A stretch of 64,000 bases of DNA, from the NCBI GenBank assembly GCA_029948255.1, contig JALIZF010001424.1:186001-250000 (forward strand). Reading direction: 5' to 3'. Position numbers and translations under genes: made by a program. The notes under the pieces are model-generated. The model was not told the DNA's origin, searched no databases, and saw nothing but the letters and a program-made list of their open reading frames with translations. The DNA is from Telmatactis stephensoni (taxonomy: Eukaryota > Cnidaria > Anthozoa > Actiniaria > Isophelliidae). Position 1 is the stretch's first letter. The number at the start of each line of letters is the position of its first letter. Shown here in pieces: positions 54,101-63,660 of this stretch.

Positions 54101-57100
54101 AAGCCATCACTGAAAGTTTCATTGCAAATAACTGAATGCTGTTGAAGATACGAAGATTAGAGTATAACTCGGAAGCTAACCGTTCCGTTTTTGAGGTCTT
54201 ATGTGCCCGCCGTGTTCAAGTACAACTCAGTTGCTGGATCACATTTGAGTCAAGTTTGTTTGATGAAGTGTTCTATCTGCCCTTGCCACAGAGGTTTTTC
54301 TTTGGGTTGTCAGGTTTTCCTCTCTCAGTACAAATCATGCGAGTTGAGATATTAAGTATTTTCAGGGTATACTTACCACAAACATTCCCTTGTTTGAATT
54401 TGGGTCATAAAACTGTAAGACACCAGGCATAGAGTTCATTACCAGACCACCACTACGTGGATCAAAGACCAGCTTTTTGCACATGAAGCTTGCTATCAGT
54501 AGCACAACAAGAGGTAAATAATAATTATTTATATGCATATATATTATTATATATTATATACATAGTTATTTCTACCATAAATGACTGCATGAGATCCCTC
54601 CTCTCTCAAATAAGGGTCCGTAAATAGGGTCATTTTTGGAATATCCCCTGCTTAATAAATAAGCCCCAATCCACAAGGTTAATAAGATGGACTTCTTGCA
54701 CAAAATATTATCATGCACACCTTTTCTGAGTCCTTGGATAATTTTCCTAAAACTAAGGTCTACTCCTGATACAAGCTTGATAACTGAAAAACAAAATGGC
54801 AACATTAGTGTACATTTATTATGGTACTGTATCAATGATGTCATCCTGCCAAACAATGATTGGAACCAGTATCCCGACACCCACTTAGACTGGTCCAGAT
54901 AGTGTACACTAACTTCCACATGTGCATAAGCCAGACTATTACTGTCTAAAGTAGACATCCACTGCTAATAATGTCTTTAGCATACATTTTCTAGCACATC
55001 TACCAAGACCTAGTTTAGATGCCATACTTTCCATATGCCATAGCAAATTGTTGTCAGTAATTAATTTGAAAATATACAAGTAGGAAAGTTCAGCATCCAA
55101 ACCAATGAAGGGTATAATTATGCTGTAAAAAGAAACTTCTATGAGATTACCAAAGCATAGATTACACAAATATGTACATTAATTTGTAATCCTACCATTA
55201 TCCTGATGACTAACAGCAATGACTTTATCGTCATGACTACAGCTAATATGTGATATTGGAGCACCCATCCTGGGTAGAAATTGTTTAGAATTGGTAGCAT
55301 ACTGCCACATAACTAGGACTGACTCTTGGCCACCAGACATAACATAAGAACCTGAAATACAATAAAAAATACATCAACTTTTTTGTCATGCATGAAGGCA
55401 AAAGGAAGGAGGGACTGCACTGGGGCTTGTTGCAATGGTGTGGTTTTGGACCTCATGGTATTCCAATGATTTCAATTTTTCAGTTTCAATTGGTAAATAA
55501 TGTGGTTTAATTTCTTGTATGTTTAGGAAATTTTCTGAGATTTTGGTTTTTGAAAGTTTTGGTTGCAGATTTTTTTCTTGTTTTTTTAATAGCCCCCACA
55601 CTGAAAACCCCACCCCAAAAGAAAAAAATATTGGATGACCCATGCTTGCTATGAGAACAAAAGAAATGCTAGGCAATTCTGGTTCAACAAAGTATCCACA
55701 TCCATACAATGTACATCCAATAATATTGAGGGAGAAATGGACAAAATGGTTTCATTTAGGCACATGTATTAACACCCCAAAAAGATATCAATAAAAACAC
55801 AATAATCACAATCCGATACTGATCACAATCGGATACTGATTGCTCTTAAAGTACAATGTACAAGCTTGCATATGGTCTTGACTAGTACTCTAAAAGGTAT
55901 GAAATTCTATGACTTTTACTCCAAAAAGGTACATTTAAGATCATCCCTGTCCAAAATATAGGGAAGATTCCCACAGGATTTAAACCAAGTTCTTACCATC
56001 ATGTGAAAAGGATAAAGATGCAACTGCATGTGCATGCCAGTGAAACTCCATTGTCACAGGATTTTTACTAAATAAACTTTGCCTACAAAGACAAGCAGTT
56101 GATAGAAAATAATATGAACCACTGTACAATAAAATAATTATATGTAATGTGCACATAAGAGAAATTTGGGGTTATTCATTCTGAACAACTTGATCCATGA
56201 AACAGACACCTCTCAAAAATCATATGGACACATTCAGTAGTTGGACAGTAAAAGATCCAGACACATGGTACAACATTTCTTGAAACATTTGCAGAAACAT
56301 CACATGCAACACTATCAATGTTGCAGCGTGTGTCCATCCATTCTGTTTTGCAAAACACTGCACGCAACAGCCACAGAAGTAGGATCAAGTTCTACTTTTT
56401 TTCCCACTGTCCAGAACAGACTACTGCTATTACTGTTACTACTGTTCAGTTACTGTTGTGCACAACATTGCATGAGATGTTTCAGTGGTGGACACACAGA
56501 GGTGTACTGTGTGGCGTGCAGTGTTACAGCAAAATGTTTCTGGAAAGGTTGCACCACGTGTACAGGCCTTAATGGTTGGGCCCAAGGGTGTCGGCTCTAA
56601 AGCTTAGTTCCCACATGACTACTAAGTATTGATTACTACTATCACACAAAGTCTGTGTTTAGCAATTCCATCAGTTGTAGCAATTGAAGTATTTTATATG
56701 ATCCCTACAATTGCTGAGACAAAACATACTCAATTTTTGAGATTGCTAACTAATGTTGTTTCCACATGATCACTATGATCTCTGAACACATTTTTCTGCA
56801 ATTCACTGATTGGCTCCTAGCTGTCACGTGGAGTATTTCATGTTACGGTCATGAAATTGTTTGTCACGGGATTGTCGTATATATGTACAAACTTTTCCAT
56901 AAATTTTTCGACTTGAAATAACTTGATTAACAGCTGTTTCATTCGTTTTATAAAAAATATAGTTCTAATCTTACTTTAAAATAGTATTTTCAGCAATTCT
57001 TTAGTTAACTAAAGGACCAAATCCAGCCAGGAAAGTTTTTACACTTGTGCGACAATTCAGTGACAGTGTACCAACAATTTCGTGACCATAACACGAAATC

Positions 57101-59965
57101 TCCATGTGACGGCTAAGGGGTCAATTGGTGAATTGCAGCAATTACACGGAAACCAAGTATATAGGGAGTTCACAGCATATGAAAGCTAAAACCATCCTTA
57201 CCATATAATAATTCTTCCACTGTTATCCCCAGTGGCTATACAAAATTCATATGGATGGAAAGCCACAGAAGTAAAGCAAGAGTCTTTGTAAGTAAAACTG
57301 AAAAAGAAAATACAAAAAAAGTAATATTCATCAAAGATAGGATCAATATTTTATTCATTAATTTTCAAAGATAAACATAAATTTACTCACAATTTGCTTT
57401 CCTTTCTCTTTGTGTTCCATATTCCTAGCTCACTATCTTTTAGGTATGCAATAAACTGTCCCTAAAACAATAATGACAGATGCTTATTTGAATCACTAGC
57501 CAGGATATTATCACAACAACAGCTAGTACAGTGCCTATGGTATCCCTCTCTCATTCTTTTCTATACAAGAGCATGTCAAAGGAAGTAACAAATTTATTTA
57601 AAGAGATTGTCAATAAATAGCATTTATTAGATACTAAATTTAAAATTCCAAGTCAGACAACTGAATGTCCAGTGGATGGCAGATTCTTTTTTTACCTTTT
57701 GACTAAATGCAACATTGAAAGATGAGCCAGTAAATGAGAACAATTTTTCTAAATCTGTTTCCCCACTTGATTCTGTATCATTTATGTCCAACACAGCTAA
57801 TCTATGATTTCCTATTTGAAACATCACAGAAACATCAAGTTAGTTTCAATGACAATTTCACAGACCTGAGCATTATACATAGAGTACCTTGCATAAATTA
57901 TATCACTGAGTTTAATAGCACATGCTAGCATTTGCACTAAAACTGTACACGAACAATTTTTCCTAATAACATCTGAGAAGTACAACGTGTAATAAATTGC
58001 TTGTCCACACTTACAAATGTATTGACTGGTTTGACCAGTTCCCAAATGCTTTAAAACTAATTAGAAATTTACATTTATATTGTTTGTCACAAAATGTTTA
58101 TGAAAATGTGTACAGGCATGCTGTGTAATCTTATATAGAACATGTCACACACATCCTTAATTGGCCAATCAGATTGGTAGCTAGGTATTAGTAAAAGGTA
58201 CCTCTAGAAGATGACTTCTTGACTACAAATATTGAGTACTCATGACAAGAATGTGTAGAAACACCATGCAACTGGATACCCAAATTGAATTTCTACAACC
58301 AAGAAAACAAAATACAAAACATAAGATAAGGGTGACAATATTGAAATATCCTAACTTTGTACTGAAAAAGTACTAAGGTAGAAGAGATGACTTGTCCCTA
58401 GTAATAATCCCAGATATCCCAGTCCAAATATCATTCCTAAAGTGTGCCATTCAACTTACGGTGCATTAAGAAATAATTAAATTAATGTACTAACCTTGAG
58501 TATTGCACCATCTGTATAATCCCACACTATAACTAGACCATCCAAGCAAGATGATACAAGCTAGTCATTATACATAACAAAGAAATATTAATATACACTG
58601 TTACATAAGATACAATAAGTCATAGCTTCCTTTAGCTTCAATAATTTTATTGTTAAATATATGTAAAATGCACTTTCTTTATAATAACTGTTTTATAATT
58701 GTATATTTCAATATAAACACTATATGTCAGGCTCTATGTGACATGAATGTATCTAATGCTTTGGATAGCAGCAAAACGATTGCACATGCACAAGTATTTG
58801 CGGGCTTATGCGCATCTGCGTCTTGATCACAGCAATCCCAAGCATTATTTTTAGAATTGTTCTCTTTAGATTTTCGCATATCATATCTTTGACCTTAATT
58901 TTGAGCACAGGAGAAATGTTCAGAAACAGGGAAAAAGGCAAGCAATATTCTACAAAGTCCTTTACCTCATTTTTGGGGACTAAGTTTTGCTTTTGTGGCT
59001 TAAGATTTTGTTTGACTGCTGACATGTGTGGTATATCTTGCCACAGTGTCAATGCTGTGACATGGCACGGCACAGCAATGTCTTTTTACAGTCATATGAA
59101 ACTTCTATAACAGTAGGAGGGTTTCAAACAGCTGATGAATCTCATTATCTGCTTCAAATGGTGGTCAATGTTTGACCACCATAATATTATGCTCTCAGCC
59201 AGAGTATATTCCATTGAAAACTCATCTTTCAGGTGATGAAAATTACAATGAGACTGAAAATGAGGTCATATGAAACCGGATTCCATATCACATTGCTGGG
59301 TCTCAAACAGCTGATAAATCCCATTATCTGCATCAAATGGTGGTCAATGTTTGAACACCATGTGCTCTCAGCCAGAGAATTTTCTATTCAAAACTTGTAC
59401 TTCAGCTGATAAATATTTCAGCAAGATTGAGAATGATGTCAGATGAAACCCAGCAATACTGTGTGCATTTCAGAAACTTATTACCTGAAATATATTTTTT
59501 GAGTTAACACAAAATCCAGTCACATTTCCAGTATGCTCCTTGAGTTCTCTGACGAGTTCTCCTGTTTCTGCATTATACACATAAACATTGCTACCACCAC
59601 AACAGAAAAAGTACCTAAAATTGGAAATAATAACTCTTTAGCGTGTAACAAATAAATCTTAAAACTAAATATGAATAATCCATGATATCCATGGATCAAG
59701 CTGCAACTTCCACGTCTAATTATGTCTTTGAAGTTGTTATAAACTTTAAACGTTTTTCAATTTTAAAAGTTTCACAGACTCAAAGAGGTAAACACTTTCG
59801 AGAGCTACAAATGATCACGCGATAAATTCATAAAAACTGAAGGAAATACTGTAAAACTTCTCACCTCGAATCCTTACTAAATTGTACAGGTAAAGAAACC
59901 AACGATTCTCCTCCAACAAGTCGTATTTTCCCTAAATCTCTGGTTTCTTTTTCAGACGACAACAT
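45125..59965 (-). CDS. WDR75: WDR75 (UTP17) WD40-repeat ribosome biogenesis factor, complete, 24 exons
   Basis: Exons: 59965-59865, 59614-59485, 58560-58495, 58292-58202, 57811-57696, 57461-57391, 57297-57202, 56082-55997, 55351-55196, 54492-54377, 52854-52747, 52415-52339, 51675-51518, 51288-51179, 50930-50854, 50439-50252, 49357-49190, 48833-48778, 48674-48612, 47982-47919, 46817-46744, 45940-45849, 45643-45603, 45309-45125. They total 2490 nt (829 residues plus TAG), almost exactly the human length. WD-like blades include SSCLDGLVIVWDY, IATGDNSGRIIIW, SGGQESVLVMW, VTAGKDGKFKIWV and AVFSEDGQLLAV. The C-terminal SHVLPPVSSLCSTFLKSLL is a conserved stretch near the family's end, followed by an acidic DDESDSE tail. 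WDR75 belongs to the t-UTP subcomplex of the small-subunit processome, linking rDNA transcription and early 18S processing in the nucleolus. Intron 10 carries a 1.2-kb inverted repeat. The weakest junction is the acceptor at 48833. Confidence 0.93.
46072..46497. mobile_element. hAT-like MITE with CCCCTAAAAGGTACC motif array (copy C), 8-bp duplication
   Basis: Flanked by GATTGGTC on both sides (46064-46071 and 46498-46505). Ends are CCCGGGGG and a G-run then 'actcc', inverse to 'ggagt' and a C-run then CCCGGG. The subterminal 'aggacggggatgctcgtcgg' is inverse to 'cgacgagcatccccgtcc'. Five 'ccctaaaaggtac(c/g)' motifs lie inside, all on one strand. It occupies a WDR75 intron. Confidence 0.9.
46915..47310. 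mobile_element. Foldback element, same family as 21340-21725
   Basis: The left arm 'aaattatttgatttatcgga', 'gcaaagtttcataaagattg' and 'gaagaaatgaattttt' is inverse, with divergence, to the right arm 'aaaaattcatatcttcgtca', 'aatctttatgaaactttgca' and 'tgataaatcaaatattcta'. Arms are about 140 bp. The centre has 'gtgcatcgcatgcac' and 'cctcgttatcaggc'. Located in a WDR75 intron. Confidence 0.7.
47459..47676. mobile_element. MITE with GACGGAC/GTCCGTC words
   Basis: Left 'ggccgtttttcacattagaa' with 'gacag' is inverse to right 'gtcttctagtgtgaacataa' with 'cgacc'. The interior is dominated by 'gacggacaa', 'cgtccagacg' and 'cgtctaagacg' in both directions. No clean target duplication was found. The 'gtgtgaac' near the end links it to the GTTCACAC group. 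Confidence 0.65.
48093..48240 (+). repeat. tRNA-derived SINE
   Basis: 'gactcgatagctaagtatag' (A-box-like) and 'ggtccagtgggtttgattca' (B-box-like) head a repeat whose tail 'cttgagtcagggtttttcgg' and 'gtttctctgtttctcttgca' resembles the SINE tails near 1450 and 54260. It sits in a WDR75 intron in antisense to the gene. Confidence 0.55.
49808..50064. mobile_element. Inverted-repeat element with internal tandem 'agtggtggggctaag' units
   Basis: Left end 'cagggaccacggagcaccct' and right end 'ccccctgcgtggaccctg' are roughly inverse. Between them 'gggaaaaagtggtggggcta' with 'agattggaaaatataagaga' and 'ctagtac' repeats three to four times with lengths of 44-50 bp. Flanks share CTAAG (49803-49807 and 50065-50069), a possible short duplication. 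A related shorter element is at 28346. Confidence 0.6.
51845..52263. mobile_element. 419-bp MITE with AGGCCCTGTTACATG ends and TTGCAA words
   Basis: Left 'aggccctgttacatgatgca' and right 'cctcatgtaacaggtct' are inverse. TAA flanks both sides (51842-51844 and 52264-52266). The interior is crowded with 'cttgcaatgcaa', 'gcaagttgctcgcaag' and 'cttgcagtgcaa' words in both orientations. Located in a WDR75 intron between the 52415 and 51675 exons. Confidence 0.85.
52966..54350 (+). repeat. tRNA-derived SINE split by a long inverted repeat
   Basis: 'gcaagggtggcaagtggttc' at 52966-53009 resembles the head of the SINE at 1340. After the inverted repeat, 54218-54350 continues with 'acatttgagtcaagtttgtt', 'agaggtttttctttgggt' and 'ttttcctctctc', which aligns with the 1340 copy's tail. 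The SINE was therefore present before the inverted repeat inserted into it. Confidence 0.6.
53010..54217. mobile_element. Long near-perfect inverted repeat (about 520-bp arms) in WDR75 intron 10
   Basis: The left arm (about 53010-53530, from 'cacggcgggcacataagacc') is inverse-complemented by the right arm (about 53696-54217, ending 'tcttatgtgcccgccgtg'). The spacer is about 165 bp of AT-rich unique sequence. By eye mismatches are few, for example 'cagtcattt' versus 'cagttattt'. Several TGACGTCA palindromes lie in each arm. No coding frame spans it. A short GTTC duplication may flank it. As intronic RNA it would fold into a duplex of about 520 bp. Confidence 0.92.
55850..55985. repeat. Degraded relative of the AAAAGGTACC element family
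   Basis: 'actctaaaaggtatgaaatt', 'ctccaaaaaggtacatttaa' and 'gatcatccctgtcc' follow the same order as the right half of copy C (motif, 'gctgattttgacc'-like link, motif, 'cgagcatccccgtcc'). The left half and terminal runs are missing. Confidence 0.5.
56600..57165. repeat. Probable inverted-repeat element in WDR75 intron
   Basis: 'aaagcttagttcccacatga' at 56600 is loosely inverse to 'ccatgtgacggctaagggg' at 57103. 'ttgctgagac' and 'attgcagcaatt' words recur inside, together with 'cacgaaatt' phrases. No target duplication was found and the pairing is partial. Confidence 0.4.
59117..59460 (+). repeat. Tandem duplication, about 175-bp unit, two copies
   Basis: 'tcaaacagctgatgaatctc' (59127) and 'tcaaacagctgataaatccc' (59310) begin two units. 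Both contain 'caaatggtggtcaatgtttg', 'gctctcagccagag' and a closing 'atgaggtcatatgaaacc' or 'atgatgtcagatgaaaccc'. Identity is roughly 80 percent by eye. It lies in the second WDR75 intron. Confidence 0.8.
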
Positions 59966-60089
59966 TTTGATAAAACAAATTTTGCCACACGTGGTGAACA
60001 GGTCAGCGGTATAATTAGCTGGTTTTTAGGACTACTCGGTACGTTTCCAAACAGGAATCCCAATCCCTTGTAAAATTTGCATTTTCAAT
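59966..60089. promoter_or_regulatory. Bidirectional promoter between WDR75 and PIGZ
   Basis: Only 124 bp separate the start codons of the minus-strand WDR75 and plus-strand PIGZ, so both 5' UTRs and core promoters must share or overlap this space. No TATA box was noticed. The two products act in unrelated processes; sharing may simply reflect compact housekeeping promoters. Confidence 0.6.
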
Positions 60090-61625
60090 ATGGCTGTCAA
60101 AGTGGAGGGCATTCTTTGGCTTGTTTCCGTGTTTGTACGATTTTTATGGATGTTTTATCCGCAGACTGGATACATACACCCTGATGAGTTCTTCCAATCT
60201 CCAGAGATCATGGCTGGTGATGTCTTTGGATTCAAAACCTTGCGAACTTGGGAATTTAGAGAACGTTTTCCAATTCGTAGTGTGTTGCTACCTGCCCTGT
60301 GCACAGGAGTACCATTCAAACTTTTAAAGAGTCTGCACAATTTAGCAATTTTACCATGGAACGTGAATTCTTGGGAGTTGCTTGTGGCATCAAGAATTTT
60401 TCTCTGTTGTGGTTCACTATTGATAGATCTATCTGTGTATAAGATATCAGTGATTACAAAAGTGGACCCAGCTCCTGTACTTTGCACAGTGGGTACTTCG
60501 TATGTGATGCTAGTATTCAATACAAGACCCTTTTCCAACTCCTTAGAGAGTATTTTATTTGCATTACTGCTATGGATTCTTGCAAACCATTTGTCATCTG
60601 CAGAAAGTACACTGCATCAAGCAAGATTGAGAAATATTGGAATTGGAATGGTTGTTGTTGCTGGAGTGTGGAATAGACCAACCTTCTTAGCATATGCATT
60701 TATTCCTGTGCTCAGCTGGTGTTATAAGTTCTATAAAGATAGTCCTATAAACATGATATCAGTCCTGATGTTTTTAAAAGAAAGTTTATTTGTTGCCATG
60801 GGATCTATCTTTGCTGCACTTTTATTTATAACTGCAGATTCAACATATTTTGGACATCTTACTATTACTCCAATTAACTTTATCAGGTACAATTTAGATA
60901 CATCACATTTGAAGGAACATGGTCTTCATCCAAGATATACACATTTGCTAGTAAATATGCCTTTAATGTTTGGTGTTCTTGTCGTCTTGTATTATGCATG
61001 GGCTATAAGCATAGTATACACAAGGACATTTAGTGTGCCACCTATACACCACAGTAACTCTGATATTAAAGAGCCAAGAAAAAGCAAAGAAAAGACTAGC
61101 AATCAAGATTCCAATCTACTCCTTTATAAAGTACTAACCCTTAGCATTATTGTACCAGTTGTCATTTTGTCAATGATACCTCATCAAGAACCAAGATTTT
61201 TAACACCTTTATTAACACCATTAGTCATTCTCTTTGGTCATATCATTATTGGTTCCAAACGATCAACTCTGGCTATATCTTCATGGTTTATCTGGAATAT
61301 CATAGGCTGTATAATGTTTGGTCTATTACATCAAGGTGGAATTTATCCATGTTTACGTTACCTACAGCAACATCTATTGACTGTTTCCTCAAATAGTTTC
61401 AACACAACTTATCATGTGGTCTTCTCCAATACATATATGCCTCCTAGACATTTGCTGGCCTGGCCTATTTGTGATGGCAGAGCTAATTGCCCAATAATGA
61501 CAAATAAGCTTAAAGTGCATGATCTTGGTGGACAGACAAAAGAGGAACTGACTTTGTGGCTGGAAGATCTGGTAGAGAAAGAGAAGATGGATAACTCAAC
61601 ATATGAGGTACAGTACACAGACTAA
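60090..61625 (+). CDS. PIGZ: GPI mannosyltransferase 4 (PIGZ/SMP3), single exon, 511 residues
   Basis: One uninterrupted frame encodes a multi-pass membrane protein of the GT22 mannosyltransferase family. The diagnostic luminal HPDE motif is at residues 30-33 (GYIHPDEFFQSPE), followed by GDVFG, TWEF and PIRSVLLPAL. Later come FNTRPFSNSLE, the block VVAGVWNRPTFLAY, and PHQEPRFLTPLLTPLV, which separates PIGZ from PIGB-type enzymes (HKE.RF). PIGZ adds the fourth, side-branch mannose to GPI anchors in the ER from dolichol-phosphate-mannose. The length is a little shorter than human. Start is the first ATG after the shared promoter. AATAAA at 61896 lies beyond a MITE in the 3' region. Confidence 0.93.
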   Translation: MAVKVEGILWLVSVFVRFLWMFYPQTGYIHPDEFFQSPEIMAGDVFGFKTLRTWEFRERFPIRSVLLPALCTGVPFKLLKSLHNLAILPWNVNSWELLVASRIFLCCGSLLIDLSVYKISVITKVDPAPVLCTVGTSYVMLVFNTRPFSNSLESILFALLLWILANHLSSAESTLHQARLRNIGIGMVVVAGVWNRPTFLAYAFIPVLSWCYKFYKDSPINMISVLMFLKESLFVAMGSIFAALLFITADSTYFGHLTITPINFIRYNLDTSHLKEHGLHPRYTHLLVNMPLMFGVLVVLYYAWAISIVYTRTFSVPPIHHSNSDIKEPRKSKEKTSNQDSNLLLYKVLTLSIIVPVVILSMIPHQEPRFLTPLLTPLVILFGHIIIGSKRSTLAISSWFIWNIIGCIMFGLLHQGGIYPCLRYLQQHLLTVSSNSFNTTYHVVFSNTYMPPRHLLAWPICDGRANCPIMTNKLKVHDLGGQTKEELTLWLEDLVEKEKMDNSTYEVQYTD

Positions 61626-61710
61626 TACTAAGTGTAAGGGAAACTGTCACTATGAATGCTGTTTATATGAGCCCTTGGCTTGGGAGAATATATTGGACAA
61701 CCACTTCAGG

Positions 61711-61872
61711 GGCCGATCCAGGATTTTGCAAAGGGGATGTCCCAAATAGGCCTCTTGAGAGATGACATCACATCCAAGATGGCGGCCTCCTAACAGAACC
61801 TGATGACGTCATCTCGTACGGTGCTAGGGGGGTGTCCGGTGCACCTATGGACACCCCCTGGATCCGCCCTTG
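61711..61872. mobile_element. Short inverted-repeat element in PIGZ 3' region
   Basis: Left 'aggggccgatccaggatttt' and right 'ccctggatccgccctt' are inverse at their ends. Inner words 'ggggatgtccc' and 'ggggggtgtccggtgcacc' parallel the element at 9236-9416. It inserted about 85 bp after the PIGZ stop and before the candidate AATAAA. Confidence 0.6.
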
Positions 61873-61895
61873 CACTCCCTGCACTTTCAAAGTGA

Positions 61896-61901
61896 AATAA
61901 A
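61896..61901 (+). terminator. Candidate polyadenylation signal AATAAA for PIGZ
   Basis: First AATAAA noticed after the PIGZ stop, 271 bp downstream and just past the MITE at 61711-61872. Confidence 0.5.
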
Positions 61902-61937
61902 TTAGTTTTTTTGTAAGTGGTCAATTATCTTTCACCA

Positions 61938-62086
61938 GCAAGTAACATAATTATTCTATTCCAAAGCTTTCTGATTCTCATCCACCTTCAAGGTAAATGG
62001 TCAAGCAGTTTTGCTTGACCATTTACCCCTGAAGGTGACAAGAGTCCAAAAGCTTAGGAATAAAATAATTATGTTACTTGCTCAGA
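61938..62086. mobile_element. Foldback MITE, almost fully palindromic
   Basis: 'agcaagtaacataattattc' through 'aaggtaaatggtcaagca' on the left pairs with 'tgcttgaccatttacc' through 'ataattatgttacttgct' on the right. Arms are about 70 bp with a handful of mismatches and a central 'gtttt' loop. A cruciform-prone hairpin. Confidence 0.85.
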
Positions 62087-63369
62087 TGGGGATCCAAACC
62101 TGTTTACACTGGTTTACAGAAACTGGTCAGATTTTCTGTTTTTATAGAGCCATAACCTGCATACAGGAGTGGGGGAAGGGGAGGGTCACTGTCTCATATA
62201 TTGTGTTTGGAAACTACTCAACTTTTTTTCTGAATCTGTCCTTGTTACATGTACTGGTGAAACATACTTGATCACTAACATGAAGCTACCCAGCAACATA
62301 GCAATTTTAGATTGTACTTTTTTGTCAACAGATTCTCCTGGCTTGCCCATCTACTGTCTTTTTCAAGCACAATCAATTCCTTAAAGTAAAAGGTTTTTTT
62401 CCACATCTTACCATGGAAAATCCTCCAAACCTTGGTTCCCTCTTTGACTTCAGGAATCACTGTGATGACTTGAGTTCAAGGAAACCATGTAGATTTGGTT
62501 ATGAGTCTTGGAGTAGTTGGGATTTTTTATCCAGTTGGTTCCAATCAAATTTGTCCTTAAACCTTTATAAATATGAACAACTGAATGAAAAGATTTAGAT
62601 AAAGAACAAAATGCAAAATAGTTGTAGTTGCTTGTAAGATATTTATATACTTATATCTTGAGTCATGTGCTTAGTGGAGGAAGGAGACATGTACCATTAG
62701 TGGGAGACAGGTCGACTACAATACAGATGGATGACATCAAAGCAATATAGTACAACATAGACAAATCTGAACTGCTTAAAGCATCCCTTTTGAACAGCTG
62801 TATAAAGAAAAAAGGTTTGGAATGACAGGGCGGGAAAATGTTTAATATCCTCTTATAAGGACACTCATTAGGGTTTTTAAGCTCAATATTTTGCATACAA
62901 GCCCTTTTAGACACAAAATGTCAAATGATATCAAATTTGGTACATGCGTCTCTGAAATATAATGCCCTGTACTTTGGGAGAGATGGCATTTTGATCAGCA
63001 GAAAAATCATTGTTTTAATAAATATCCCCGCGAAGGTTTACTATAACGTCACAAGGTTTTGTAAAACGTTTTTACTAAAGCCAATAAAAGTGTAGCAGTT
63101 ACTGTTTGTCAAGCTTCATTATTAGTTTATGGAATGAAATGAATTTACTCTGTTGAGCCGTATATTGCCTTGGCATTGATGTCTTGTCCAATCAAACGAA
63201 AACCCGTGCCGTGCTGTACGGTTAGCGTTAATACCGTGGCTTAGTATTTTGATTGGTCGATGTTGATGTCTCGTCCAATCAGAACACGTAGACATGGCAC
63301 GGCGTAGCACGGCCCCGTATGAACATTTTCACAGTCATCAAACGGTAATGTGATCAATCTGCACCGTAC

Positions 63370-63510
63370 GTAACGGTAAGTGGTCAATAAGTGATCAGTA
63401 AGGTAACGGTAAGTGGTCGGTAAGGTAACGGTAAGATGATGGTAAAGTAACGGTAAGATAACGGTAAGATGACGAAAAGGTATATATAACGGTAAGATAA
63501 CGGTAAGATG
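63370..63510 (+). repeat. Tandem array of AACGGTAAG(AT)N units
   Basis: 'acggtaagataacggtaaga' and 'tgacggtaag' words repeat about ten times with a period of roughly 10-20 bp, interrupted by 'tggtcagt' and 'tatata'. Open frames on the minus strand ('LTVIL' repeats) are products of the array. Confidence 0.85.
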
Positions 63511-63660
63511 ACGGTAAGATAGAGTACAAACACTAAAAGTGTGCAACATAAATAGTACTAAATTATGCAAATTCTTTTGTTTTCTATTGTTTGATTAGTG
63601 CTATTTAGTACTAAATAGTGCAAAGTATTGCACACTTTTAGTGTTTGTACGTATACTCTA
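63511..63660. mobile_element. Foldback MITE
   Basis: 'agagtacaaacactaaaagt' with 'gtgcaa' on the left is inverted as 'ttgcacacttttagtgtttg' and 'tacgtatactct' on the right. 'atagtactaaattatgcaaa' and 'tatttagtactaaatagtgc' also pair inside. Its interior words recall the elements at 43344-43845 ('aatgcaaaatagcactatta'). Confidence 0.75.

Noticed and set aside
58753..59110. Overlapping 100-codon frames on both strands
   Set aside because: They sit in a WDR75 intron with no family features and next to a tandem duplication. Neither is bounded by plausible splice signals in WDR75 phase.
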